Positions 7,622 through 15,638 of a stretch of 23,585 bases of DNA are shown here, piece after piece. The stretch is from positions 1 through 23,585 of the forward strand of contig CAAGHL010000026.1 in the NCBI GenBank assembly GCA_900769665.1, given 5' to 3'. The translations under genes were made by a program, and so were the position numbers. The notes below the pieces were generated by a model. That model saw only the letters and a program-made list of their open reading frames with translations. It made no database searches and was not told the origin of the DNA. The number at the start of each line of letters is the position of its first letter. Within the stretch, counting starts at the first letter, position 1. This DNA comes from Clostridia bacterium. GTDB taxonomy: Bacteria; Bacillota; Clostridia; Christensenellales; CAG-314.

Positions 7622-7977
7622 GAGAAATGATTTGTATAAACTGCCCGATGGGTTGCCACCTTACAGTTGATGACAGCGACAAAAGCAACATCAAGGTGAC
7701 GGGCAACACCTGTCCGCGCGGCGTGACCTATGCCGTAAACGAAGTGACCTCGCCCAAGCGCATGGTGACGGGTTCGGTAAAGGTTGTCGGCGGCAACTTG
7801 CCAATGGTATCGGTAAAAACTCGCGAAGCTATCCCCAAGGGACTGATTTTTCAGTGCTTGGACGTGCTTAAAACCGTCACGTTGACGGCCCCCGTGGCAA
7901 TAGGCGACGTTGTTGTAAGCAACGTGTGCGATTGCGGCGTAGACGTCATCGCTACCAAAAATATCGAAAAGAAGTAG
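7618..7977 (+). CDS. DUF1667 cysteine-rich protein
   Basis: A 119-residue member of the DUF1667 family, found next to GlpA/GlpB-like flavoproteins in anaerobes. The N terminus holds C6-x2-C9-x3-C13 and C32 (NTCPRG), resembling the Fe-S-binding start of molybdopterin oxidoreductases. This suggests a small electron-transfer or assembly subunit of the glycerol-3-phosphate dehydrogenase. GGAGG precedes the start and the ATGA overlap couples it to the flavoprotein gene. No transmembrane helix is seen, so the complex is probably cytosolic. The biochemical role has not been established as far as I know. Confidence 0.88.
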   Translation: MREMICINCPMGCHLTVDDSDKSNIKVTGNTCPRGVTYAVNEVTSPKRMVTGSVKVVGGNLPMVSVKTREAIPKGLIFQCLDVLKTVTLTAPVAIGDVVVSNVCDCGVDVIATKNIEKK

Positions 7978-8020
7978 TCGACAATGCGGTTGGATGTCGC
8001 AAAGTCGTGTAAGTAAAAAC

Positions 8021-8049
8021 GCATACGTATGCGGAATTTTGCGACATTT
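8021..8049 (+). promoter_or_regulatory. Bipartite motif CGTAT-N14-CATTT, copy A
   Basis: GCATACGTAT ends at 8030, then come 14 bases, then CATTT at 8045-8049. It lies between the DUF1667 gene and glpK, 46 bp before the glpK start, a position where a promoter or operator for glpK would be expected. Confidence 0.55.
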
Positions 8050-8094
8050 ACGCCGAAAGAAGCTGTAAAAATAACTAAAACGGAGGTCGCACTC

Positions 8095-9576
8095 ATGAAA
8101 TATATTCTTGCGCTCGACCAAGGCACTACGTCGTCACGCGCCATAGTTTTTGACAAAAAGGGGCGTGTTTGCGGCAAGGCGCAACAGGAATTTGCACAAA
8201 TTTACCCTCGCCCGGGTTGGGTGGAACACGATCCGCACGACATATACGGCAGTCAAGTTGGCGTAATCAGCGAAGCCCTGATTCGTGCAGGGGTAAGCGT
8301 GGAAGACATCGCCGCAATAGGCATCACCAACCAACGCGAAACCACCTTTGTGTGGGACAAAAACACTGGTAAACCCGTCTACAATGCCATTGTATGGCAG
8401 TGCAGACGTACGGCGGAGTACTGTGACGAACTGAAAAGACAAGGGCTTGCCGACACGATCTACGACAAAACGGGTTTGGTGTTGGACGCGTACTTTTCCG
8501 CAACCAAATTGAAGTGGATATTGGACAACGTCGACGGCGCGCGAGAGCGAGCTAAAAAGGGCGAACTGTTGTTTGGTACGGTGGATACATACTTGATGTG
8601 GCAACTATCCAAAGGCAAGATTTTTGCCACCGACTACACAAACGCCAGCCGCACGATGTTGTTTAATATACACACGTTGCAGTGGGACGAGGACTTGCTT
8701 GCGCTGTTTGACGTGCCCAAGCAAATGTTGCCGCAAGTTTATCCGTCGGGACACTTTTTCGGCAACACCGACGACGCTTTTATCGGGCGAGAGATACCTA
8801 TTTGCTCGGTAGTGGGCGACCAACAAGCGGCGTTGTTCGGACACCTTGCCGTAAACGCAGGCGACGTCAAAAACACCTACGGTACGGGTTGCTTTTTGCT
8901 GATGAACACGGGCGACAATGCCGTCAAATCCACAAACGGACTGATTACCACCCTTGCTGCGAGCCTTACGGACAAACCGCAGTACGTGTTGGAAGGCAGT
9001 GTATTTATCGGAGGCGCAATCAACCAGTGGTTGCGCGACGAAATGCGCATGATAAAGTCGGCACCGGAAACGGAAAACTACGCCGTGCGCGTGGACAGTA
9101 CCGACGGCGTGTACGTCGTGCCGTCTTTTACGGGGTTGGGCGCACCATATTGGGATGCCGACGCTCGCGGTACCATTGTTGGTATTACTCGCGGCACCAA
9201 GAAGGAACACTTTATCCGCGCTTGCTTGGAGTCGGTGGACTACCAAGTGTACGACTTGGTGCGTGCTATGGAGCGTGACGCAGGCGTTGCAATACGCAAC
9301 CTAAATGTCGACGGCGGCGCAAGTGCAAACAACTTTTTGATGCAATTTCAAGCGGACATACTCAACGCCAACGTTGTGCGCCCGATGGTGACGGAAACTA
9401 CGGCGCTCGGCGCAAGCTATCTGGCGGGACTGACCATCGGCTACTGGCAAGGCATCGAGGAGATACGTTCCAATGTGGAAGTGGACAAACTGTTTGTTCC
9501 GCACATGGACGAGGCACACAGACAAGAGCTTGTCGACGGTTGGGCGCACGCTGTACGTCAAACCCGTACAAGGTAA
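8095..9576 (+). CDS. glpK: Glycerol kinase
   Basis: Phosphorylates glycerol to glycerol 3-phosphate with ATP, feeding the dehydrogenase module just upstream. The 493-residue length is typical. FGGY-kinase signatures are clear: DQGTTSSRAI at residues 8-17, GITNQRETT, WQCRRT, the substrate segment GVVGDQQAALFG-like (SVVGDQQAALFGH), and the C-terminal VDGGASANNFLMQFQAD. ATG at 8095 follows GGAGGT, and MKYILALDQG matches the family start. No glycerol facilitator gene (glpF) is in the window. The 117-bp gap from DUF1667 carries bipartite motif A, so glpK may have its own promoter as well as read-through. Confidence 0.97.
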   Translation: MKYILALDQGTTSSRAIVFDKKGRVCGKAQQEFAQIYPRPGWVEHDPHDIYGSQVGVISEALIRAGVSVEDIAAIGITNQRETTFVWDKNTGKPVYNAIVWQCRRTAEYCDELKRQGLADTIYDKTGLVLDAYFSATKLKWILDNVDGARERAKKGELLFGTVDTYLMWQLSKGKIFATDYTNASRTMLFNIHTLQWDEDLLALFDVPKQMLPQVYPSGHFFGNTDDAFIGREIPICSVVGDQQAALFGHLAVNAGDVKNTYGTGCFLLMNTGDNAVKSTNGLITTLAASLTDKPQYVLEGSVFIGGAINQWLRDEMRMIKSAPETENYAVRVDSTDGVYVVPSFTGLGAPYWDADARGTIVGITRGTKKEHFIRACLESVDYQVYDLVRAMERDAGVAIRNLNVDGGASANNFLMQFQADILNANVVRPMVTETTALGASYLAGLTIGYWQGIEEIRSNVEVDKLFVPHMDEAHRQELVDGWAHAVRQTRTR

Positions 9577-9592
9577 TTTGTAATGAAATTTT

Positions 9593-9621
9593 GCATACGT
9601 ATGTGAAATTTTGCTACATAT
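9593..9621 (+). promoter_or_regulatory. Bipartite motif CGTAT-N14-CATTT, copy B
   Basis: GCATACGTAT ends at 9602, then 14 bases, then CATAT at 9617-9621 (one difference from CATTT). It begins 17 bp after the glpK stop and is followed directly by a stem CGGTgAAA/TTTACCG (9623-9630 and 9653-9659). Confidence 0.5.
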
Positions 9622-9779
9622 TCGGTGAAACCGTTGACAAATTTGGCAATTGTTTACCGATTTGTTTGTAACGAAAATACACAAACTTTGAGGTTGTCGA
9701 CGATAACAAAGTTGACGTTTGCTTTTCCGTCGACCACCAAAGACACCAATACAATCAATACAACAGGAAGTGTACTAAC

Positions 9780-10634
9780 ATGATATTTACCATTTGTTCC
9801 GACAGACTAATCGTCAAGCTTGATTCCGTCGGGGCGCAACTTATATCCGTCGTTTTTGACGGCAAGGAACGTTTGTGGCAAAACGACAACGGTAGTTGGA
9901 CATCCCATGCGCCTACTCTTTTCCCCGTGTGCGGACGTGTAAGCGCACTTGTCGACGGCAAACCCATCGACCTTCCGCAACACGGCGTTGTGCGCCACAA
10001 GGAGTTTGTCGGTACGCAACCCGATGCGGCAACGGTGGTGCTGACCACGTCGTCAAACGAGCTAACACGTGAGCATTACCCCTTTGATTGGCGGTATACA
10101 TTGACGTTCCGCGTGGACAGTGATACGATATACATCACGCACGAAGTTATCAACACGGGCAAACAAACAATGTACTTTGCGCTGGGCGGACACGAGAGTT
10201 TCGTACTTCAAAACGATGTAGGCAACTACTACGTGCGCTTGCCGCAAGACGACGTACTTGTGGGACTGCTACATGACAACAACGCACGTTTAAGCGGCGA
10301 AACACGTACTTTCGGCGAAGGTGGCGTGATACATTTGCCTGCCGATTTCTTGGACGGAAGCACGATGGTGTTTGGCAACATCAAGTCGCGTGAGGCGATA
10401 CTTTGCGCAGACGACGGTACGGAACTTGCCGTCACTCGTTTTGACGGATTTGGCAACTTTATGTTGTGGCGACCGCACGAAGCGCATATGATTTGCTTGG
10501 AACCATGGCTCAATATGTTGGATAATGCAGAAAATCCGACTACGGAATTGAAGGATAAACGCGGTTTTGTCGCACTGCCCGTAGGAGAAACAAAGGTGTA
10601 CAACCGCTCCGTACAGTACAAGGCTTACAAGTAA
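9780..10634 (+). CDS. Aldose 1-epimerase family protein (LacX/GalM-like)
   Basis: A 284-residue mutarotase-family protein, likely interconverting alpha and beta anomers of a sugar or sugar phosphate in the cytosol. Catalytic-type residues are visible: H68 in LPQHGVVR, H138 in GGHESF and E241 in CLEPW. The length and the NRSVQYKAYK ending fit the LacX-like subgroup rather than long GalM proteins. AGGAAGTG precedes the ATG. It is a single gene with a 200-bp upstream gap (holding motif B) and a terminator about 135 bp downstream. The substrate is unknown; there is no sugar operon around it. Confidence 0.87.
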   Translation: MIFTICSDRLIVKLDSVGAQLISVVFDGKERLWQNDNGSWTSHAPTLFPVCGRVSALVDGKPIDLPQHGVVRHKEFVGTQPDAATVVLTTSSNELTREHYPFDWRYTLTFRVDSDTIYITHEVINTGKQTMYFALGGHESFVLQNDVGNYYVRLPQDDVLVGLLHDNNARLSGETRTFGEGGVIHLPADFLDGSTMVFGNIKSREAILCADDGTELAVTRFDGFGNFMLWRPHEAHMICLEPWLNMLDNAENPTTELKDKRGFVALPVGETKVYNRSVQYKAYK

Positions 10635-10947
10635 ACCGATGTTTTTTTTGCCGAAGACAAGGACAAATTGAATTGCTATTTGAACGACAGGTTAGTTGTT
10701 TGTTATTTTGCTACTGAGTTTCCCTAATTGTGGTAACAAGCTACAGTTTAGTTGAAAACTTCATCGATTAAGTCGACGTGTAATGCGCCGACTTTTTTTA
10801 TTTTGTAGGCTTTTCGACCAAAATACAAGACGGAAAAGCTGTTGTAGCGTAAACTTGCCAATTTGCGACAATTGCCGTCAACATCGACTACGCCGTGGGT
10901 GGTACAATTGTCCAAGTAAAGGAGTGCGCAAAGGCGCAAAAACAAAA
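10635..10947 (+). other. Intergenic region before minD
   Basis: It contains the terminator at 10770-10799 and a TACAAT -10-like box at 10903-10908 with no good -35. It ends in an AAAGGAG site and a small hairpin TGCGC/GCGCA before the minD ATG. No gene is supported in either strand. Confidence 0.55.
10770..10799 (+). terminator. Intrinsic terminator after the aldose epimerase gene
   Basis: Stem AAGTCG/CGACTT (10770-10775 and 10789-10794), extended inside by CG/CG across one mismatch, is followed by seven T. Confidence 0.8.
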
Positions 10948-11715
10948 ATGGCAAGGAAGATAGTAGTTACAAGCGGTAAGGGCGGCGTGGGCAAAACAAC
11001 GGTGTGCGCCAACCTAGGCATTGCGCTTGCAAAGCGATCGCACAGGGTGTTGCTTGTCGACCTCGACTTGGGACTGAACAACCTCGACGTCGTGATGGGC
11101 GTGGAAAACAAAATAGTGTACGACCTTGTCGATGTGGTGGAGTGTCGGTGCCGCGCGCAACAAGCCATCGTGCAGGACGAAAACGAGCCGACGTTGTACA
11201 CACTAAGCAGTTGTCACACCGCACGTAGGCAGGTAACGCCCGACGCCGTCAATAAAGTAATCAATCGTTTGTCGGATAGCTTCGAATACATTTTTATCGA
11301 TTGCCCTGCAGGTATCGACGTGGGGTTTCGCCGTGCGGTAAATTGCGCCGACGAAGCGATTGTTGTGGTTACGCCGCATCTGTCGTCGGTGCGTGACGCA
11401 GACAAAACCGTAGGTTACCTAAAAGATTGCATGACCTACGTCGGGGTGGTGGTCAACCGCGTGCGTGGCGACTTGATTGCCGACGGCGAGATGTTGTCGG
11501 CATACGAGGTGTTTAGCTTGCTTGGCGGCACTCCGCTAGGCATCGTCCCCGAAAACGACGACATAAACGTGTGCGACAACATGTATCGCACTAACAAACC
11601 GTTTGAATTGCTTGCCGACAACCTTGTGTGCGGCACAAAAAAGATGTACGATTGCGTGTCGACGTTTAGGGGCATTTTCGGCAAACTGAAACGCAGACTG
11701 AAACGGCACAAGTAG
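10948..11715 (+). CDS. minD: Septum site-determining ATPase MinD
   Basis: A membrane-cycling ATPase that positions the division site. At 255 residues it has the deviant Walker A GKGGVGKT (residues 10-17 with signature Lys11), the LVDLDLGLNNLD switch, and FIDCPAGID. A C-terminal amphipathic membrane-targeting helix ends in KLKRRLKRHK. The ATG at 10948 gives the canonical MARKIVVTSGKGG start. Its Shine-Dalgarno (AAAGGAG) lies about 24 bp upstream, separated by a hairpin TGCGC-aaag-GCGCA that could bring the two together. An in-frame GTG at 10924 is the alternative start but is too close to the ribosome site. minE follows; minC is not in the window. Confidence 0.93.
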   Translation: MARKIVVTSGKGGVGKTTVCANLGIALAKRSHRVLLVDLDLGLNNLDVVMGVENKIVYDLVDVVECRCRAQQAIVQDENEPTLYTLSSCHTARRQVTPDAVNKVINRLSDSFEYIFIDCPAGIDVGFRRAVNCADEAIVVVTPHLSSVRDADKTVGYLKDCMTYVGVVVNRVRGDLIADGEMLSAYEVFSLLGGTPLGIVPENDDINVCDNMYRTNKPFELLADNLVCGTKKMYDCVSTFRGIFGKLKRRLKRHK

Positions 11716-11769
11716 GCGCAACGGTGCGTTTGTTTTGACTAGATTACAGTCTAAATCGGTAGGTAAAAA

Positions 11770-11991
11770 ATGATGAAAAACAGTAATTTGTTCAATAGGG
11801 CGCAAAACGTCGTGATGTGCGACAAGTACGGTTTGCCCGACAAGGAATTTTTCGACAAGCTGGGCGCGCTTTTGGCGCAGTACTTCGACTACGACGGACT
11901 GACGGTGGAAATGCAACAAGGCACGCGCGACAATATGTTGTTGTGCGTTTCCGTCAAGCACGTGCGGCAGGTTTGTTTGCCGTCGAAGTAG
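11770..11991 (+). CDS. minE: MinE-like topological specificity factor
   Basis: A 73-residue protein placed 54 bp after minD. The segment RAQNVVMCDKYGLPDKEFF followed by LGALLAQYFDYDGLTVEMQQ and a final beta strand ending KHVRQV matches the MinE pattern of a beta strand, a long helix ending near a YFDID-like motif and a C-terminal strand. MinE stimulates MinD ATPase activity and drives its release from the membrane. It is shorter than usual (about 85-90) and the N-terminal membrane-targeting stretch is reduced to NSNLFNR. ATG at 11770 or 11773 can start it. The call leans on gene order as well as sequence; a diverged MinE is the best explanation. Confidence 0.7.
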   Translation: MMKNSNLFNRAQNVVMCDKYGLPDKEFFDKLGALLAQYFDYDGLTVEMQQGTRDNMLLCVSVKHVRQVCLPSK

Positions 11992-12097
11992 TGCGGCGGT
12001 TGTGGCGTGGTTTGCAAACGCTATTTTGTCGTGCGTGGAGCATAATCGGCAAGATGTCGGCGTATATTACATTGACCAAATACGGAGGTGTTTCAAA

Positions 12098-12709
12098 ATG
12101 AACTTTGACGGTGTGGAAAGCGTTGTGTGCGACGCTGAAGAAAACGATTGGTTGGATGTGACCTACTCGGAGCGCAAGTACGTTGCCGAAAAGCCCGCTC
12201 GCAAAAATTTGTGGAGCCGCATTTCGCTGAAATGGAAGATTTTGTCCGTGGTGTGCGCATGCGTACTTGTGTTTGTCGGCATGCTCGCCATTGACGGCAA
12301 CTTCCGCAAGGGCGTGTTTGAAACGGCAAAAAATGCCTACGCTTCGGTTGTGTCGGTGTTTGACGGCAAGAAAAATACCGTCGGCAACAAAATCGACATC
12401 CCTTGCAATACGGAGTTGAAGGACGTCAAGGACGGCGTTGCTACTTTCGGCGGCGGACGTGCGACGTTGGCGTTTGCCGGCGGTAAGGTTACCGAAGTGA
12501 CGGACAACAGCGTTACCGTGCAACTTAGCGACGAACTGTCGGTGCGCTACGGCGATTTGTCCGATATATACGTGGCGGTTGGCGACAGCGTTGCGGCAAA
12601 TGCGTTGCTAGGCAAGTACGACCAAACCTTTACAGCTACGATTTTGCAAAATGGCGAGGCTGTGACCGACGTAGTTGCAAGCGAAACGGAAATTACATGG
12701 AAAATCTGA
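12098..12709 (+). CDS. SpoIVFA-like membrane protein with degenerate M23 domain
   Basis: A 203-residue protein with a charged cytoplasmic N terminus, one transmembrane helix (about 48-64, ILSVVCACVLVFVGMLA) and an external domain resembling a lysostaphin/M23 fold (VATFGGGRATLAFAGGKVTEV... VAVGDSVAANALLGKY). The metal-binding HxH and HxxxD residues of active M23 peptidases are absent. In sporulating bacteria SpoIVFA tethers and inhibits the SpoIVFB protease in the outer forespore membrane. GGAGGT precedes the ATG, and the gene overlaps the SpoIVFB-like gene by 13 bp. The position after minDE matches the clostridial min-spoIVF cluster. The sporulation role is inferred. Confidence 0.78.
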   Translation: MNFDGVESVVCDAEENDWLDVTYSERKYVAEKPARKNLWSRISLKWKILSVVCACVLVFVGMLAIDGNFRKGVFETAKNAYASVVSVFDGKKNTVGNKIDIPCNTELKDVKDGVATFGGGRATLAFAGGKVTEVTDNSVTVQLSDELSVRYGDLSDIYVAVGDSVAANALLGKYDQTFTATILQNGEAVTDVVASETEITWKI

Positions 12710-13587
12710 AAATACGTTTCGGATTGAGTTTTTGGATATTTTTGGCGGTGGCGACGTTACTCAAACACGGGTACTTCGCCACTGTGTATTTTACGGCGGT
12801 TTTGTTGCACGAGTTGGCACATTACGCAGTTGCGCGCGCAAGGTTTTACCATTGCTACGAGGTGCGTGTGTCGGTGTTCGGCGCGGTGCTGTACGGCGAC
12901 TTTCGCGACGTTGAGCCGCGTGACCGAATTGCCATTGCGCTGGCAGGTCCGCTAGCCAATGCGGTGATGTGCGTGTTGTGCCTTGCGCTGTGGTGGGCGT
13001 TTCCGTCGACGTATGTTTTTACCGAAGTTTTCTTTGCGGCAAACGCCAGTATGGCTTGCGTAAACATGTTGCCGTGTTACCCTCTCGACGGCGGACGTGT
13101 GGTTACGGGATTGTTGGAAAAGTACACGCAAAAGGCACTTAAAATAGTCAAAGCGTCATCTATTGTGGTGGCAAGTGTGTGTTTCGGCTTGTTTGTCGTG
13201 TCGCTGTTTACGGGTGGCAATTGGTTTGGCGTGGGCATATTTGCGCTGTGCTTGGCAAGCGGTTTGTACGATGACGGCGGCGGTGAGTGCTACGTAAAAC
13301 TCAGTTTCGCCGATACTTTGCGGAGGTGCGGTACGGAAAAGAAAACCCTAGTTTTTGCCCAAACGTCGACCTTGTCCGACGTGGCAAAACGGATAAAAGG
13401 CAACTACTTGTATTGCTTGGATGTGGTGGATGAGGAGTTGAACGTTGTTGCGCATTACGGGTATTCGGCGCTTGAAAGGTTGGTTGTGGAATTGCCGTCG
13501 GATACGTTGTTGAGGGATGTTGGCAGAGTTGGCAACGGCGGCACAAGCGTACCTGCGAGGGCGGACAAGCCGCGACGGCCGGGCTGA
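12697..13587 (+). CDS. spoIVFB: SpoIVFB-like site-2 protease (M50)
   Basis: An intramembrane metalloprotease; SpoIVFB cleaves pro-sigma K in sporulating Bacillota. The 296-residue protein has the zinc-binding H38-E39-L-A-H42 in a transmembrane helix, AGPLAN (83-88), and the second metal motif LPCYPLDGGR with D131. A further pair of hydrophobic segments (about 150-190) follows. The C-terminal part (about 210-290) resembles a single CBS-like domain, as in SpoIVFB. It is translationally coupled to the SpoIVFA-like gene. Its stop is only 2 bp from the stop of the convergent gene. Whether the organism sporulates cannot be told from this window; related M50 proteases also exist in non-spore-formers. 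Confidence 0.87.
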   Translation: MENLKIRFGLSFWIFLAVATLLKHGYFATVYFTAVLLHELAHYAVARARFYHCYEVRVSVFGAVLYGDFRDVEPRDRIAIALAGPLANAVMCVLCLALWWAFPSTYVFTEVFFAANASMACVNMLPCYPLDGGRVVTGLLEKYTQKALKIVKASSIVVASVCFGLFVVSLFTGGNWFGVGIFALCLASGLYDDGGGECYVKLSFADTLRRCGTEKKTLVFAQTSTLSDVAKRIKGNYLYCLDVVDEELNVVAHYGYSALERLVVELPSDTLLRDVGRVGNGGTSVPARADKPRRPG

Positions 13588-13589
13588 AT

Positions 13590-14372
13590 TTACAATTGCG
13601 GTATGGGCGTGGACGTGATGTTGTAGCGTTTGTTGAACAAACAAAATAACGCCAAGCCAAACAATATCGTTGCCCAAAACAGCGAGTAAAAGCGCAAGTA
13701 ACCCACTAAACCCGTAGCGGCGGTAAATAGCGCGCCGAACATGTACCAACCGAAGCGTTTGCGTGACAGTGCGTAACTTGCCACGGGGTTTAGCTTGCGT
13801 GTGGGTTTGGCGTTGGGCAAGGACGGCAGTTTGTTTGCCGTTTCAAACAGTGCGTAGGCGGCGGCGATGTCGACAAAGGTTACGTCGAAGTGCGCTTTTG
13901 CCGTGGCTTGTTGCGTGCCGTTGGTTGCAGTGCAAAACAGCAGTAGATTGTCGCACTGCGCACGTTTGGCACAGACGATTTGTTTGGCGATTTGTCCGTC
14001 GGTGGGTAGGTCGGCGTAGCACAGCGCAACGTAACGCTTGGTGCCGTCACGCTCGGCAACAATGCTGTCTTGGTCGAGTTTGGTCGCCGAGTAGCCGAAG
14101 TAGGCAAGTAGAGGAAGGAACAACTCCGCATTGTCGGCGTTGTAGCGTAGTTTGTCCGCAAGCAGTGCGGACTTTTTTTTGTTTTTGGCATTTTTTGCTT
14201 GCTTTTTGCCGCCACGCTTGCCGACGTAGTAGCATATGTACGCAGTTGCCGCCCCAACGCAAAGTGCGCCACACAACGCCGCCGTGTTGTTTTTAGTAAA
14301 GTAGCGTACCCAAGCAAATGTCAGATAAGTTTCAAACAATGTGCAAATAATGCCGTCTAAAAATTTTTTCAT
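13590..14372 (-). CDS. Unrecognised membrane protein with central soluble domain
   Basis: A 260-residue protein I cannot name. It has an N-terminal hydrophobic part (about 8-24 and 30-50, including ALCGALCVGAATAYICYYVG) and a lysine-rich segment (GKRGGKKQAKNAKNKKK). A soluble domain (about 75-180) contains SIVAERDGTKRYVALCYADLP and CDNLLLFCTA, and two C-terminal hydrophobic helices (about 208-248) follow. The alternation of strands and helices in the middle faintly recalls restriction-endonuclease-like NERD/Mrr folds, but I see no firm catalytic set. It is transcribed alone, convergent with the SpoIVFB-like gene and divergent from nadD across a very AT-rich gap. The Shine-Dalgarno is poor. 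Confidence 0.7.
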   Translation of the reverse strand: MKKFLDGIICTLFETYLTFAWVRYFTKNNTAALCGALCVGAATAYICYYVGKRGGKKQAKNAKNKKKSALLADKLRYNADNAELFLPLLAYFGYSATKLDQDSIVAERDGTKRYVALCYADLPTDGQIAKQIVCAKRAQCDNLLLFCTATNGTQQATAKAHFDVTFVDIAAAYALFETANKLPSLPNAKPTRKLNPVASYALSRKRFGWYMFGALFTAATGLVGYLRFYSLFWATILFGLALFCLFNKRYNITSTPIPQL

Positions 14373-14404
14373 GGTACAATTGTTGACAAATGGTCGAATA
14401 TTTA

Positions 14405-14433
14405 TTGTAAAATATACAAAAATATAGTAGAAT
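14405..14433 (+). promoter_or_regulatory. Candidate promoter of the nadD operon
   Basis: TTGTAA (14405-14410), a 17-bp spacer and TAGAAT (14428-14433), in an AT-rich divergent region. A TTGACA at 14383 with a 19-bp spacer to TAAAAT is a second possibility. Confidence 0.5.
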
Positions 14434-14499
14434 ATACTTTACAAATGACATCGTGCGCGGTATGATACTTATTCTGACGGTGCGTTGCGAGGGTGTATG

Positions 14500-15615
14500 A
14501 TGAAAATCGGTCTTTACGGCGGCACGTTCAATCCGCCGCACAACACTCATGTAAATATTGCACGCCAAGCAATGGCGCAACTGGGACTGGATAAGCTTGT
14601 TGTCATTCCGTCCGGTATGCCGCCGCACAAGTTTTGTGCAGTGGACAAACAGGCTCGCTACGACATGGCACGCTTGGCGTTTGACGGCATTGCCGAGGTC
14701 AGCGACGTGGAGTTGCAACGAGAAGGCAAAACCTACACGTCGGACACAGTCAAGTACTTTGCCGAGATGTATCCGCAAGCGCAACTGTATTTTTTGATCG
14801 GCGGCGACAGCTTGGAGCACTTTGGCGAGTGGCACTGCCCGGAGGAAATTTTGCGCTGCGTCACCCTTGCCGTTGCGGCGCGCGGACATCAATTGACGGA
14901 TGCGCAAGCCGAGGCTTTTCGTGCCAAGTACGGGTGCGGCTACACCGTGGTAAACGTCACGCCTAGCGACACGGGCAGTACGGAAATACGTTTGCGGTAC
15001 AACTTCGGGTTGGGGGTAGACGACGTTCCGCCTGCCGTGGACGAGTACGTGCGCAAACACGGACTGTACACCGAGTATCTTCCGCTTGCCACAAAACTGC
15101 GCAAGTATCTGACGGACAAACGGTACATCCACACCTTTTACGTGGTCAAGCGTGGGTTGGAACTAGCAAACGACGACGAGCGCGACAAAGTGTTTACCGC
15201 TTGCTTGTTGCACGATTGCGCCAAGTATCTTGCGCCGGAATCCTACGCCAAGTACGGGTTTGTGCGCCCCGACGATATGCCAAATTCCGTGGTGCATGCT
15301 TTCTTGGGGGCGTTGGTTGCGCGGCAAGACTTCGGCATAACCGACGAGGAAATCTTGGACGCAATCGAGTACCATTGCACGGCTAAACCGAAGATGTCAC
15401 GCCTTGCAAAGATAGTGTATGTTGCCGACAAGACGGAGCAAACTCGCCTCTATCCTACGGCGCATTTGTTGCAAGGTACGTTGGACGAGATGTTTGTAAA
15501 GTGCCTTGTGGAGGCTAATTCCTACTGCTACGCACATCACCAAGACGAGGTATATCCGCTTACTTTGCAAGCGCTTGGTTACTACGCGCCCGAAGTACTG
15601 CTGACGGAAATGTGA
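14500..15615 (+). CDS. nadD: NadD-YqeK fusion: nicotinate-mononucleotide adenylyltransferase plus HD-domain hydrolase
   Basis: A 371-residue two-domain protein. Residues 1 to about 190 are NadD, which makes deamido-NAD from NaMN and ATP: GGTFNPPH at 7-14 and the ATP-binding STEIR-type motif at 160-164. The family HxGH reads H14-N-T-H17, with Thr for Gly. From about residue 200 comes a YqeK-type HD domain, an Ap4A-hydrolase family, with metal ligands H211, H238-D239, H292 and D310 (YVADK). In B. subtilis these are adjacent separate genes, so the fusion keeps the usual nadD-yqeK-rsfS order. The ATG at 14500 is favoured over 14497 by its spacing to CGAGGG. Confidence 0.92.
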   Translation: MKIGLYGGTFNPPHNTHVNIARQAMAQLGLDKLVVIPSGMPPHKFCAVDKQARYDMARLAFDGIAEVSDVELQREGKTYTSDTVKYFAEMYPQAQLYFLIGGDSLEHFGEWHCPEEILRCVTLAVAARGHQLTDAQAEAFRAKYGCGYTVVNVTPSDTGSTEIRLRYNFGLGVDDVPPAVDEYVRKHGLYTEYLPLATKLRKYLTDKRYIHTFYVVKRGLELANDDERDKVFTACLLHDCAKYLAPESYAKYGFVRPDDMPNSVVHAFLGALVARQDFGITDEEILDAIEYHCTAKPKMSRLAKIVYVADKTEQTRLYPTAHLLQGTLDEMFVKCLVEANSYCYAHHQDEVYPLTLQALGYYAPEVLLTEM

Positions 15616-15638
15616 CGGCACGATTGTAGGCAAAAAAT

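Noticed and set aside
14332..15132. 266-codon minus-strand open frame opposite nadD-yqeK
   Set aside because: The plus strand encodes conserved NadD and YqeK motifs across the whole stretch, so this is a shadow frame.
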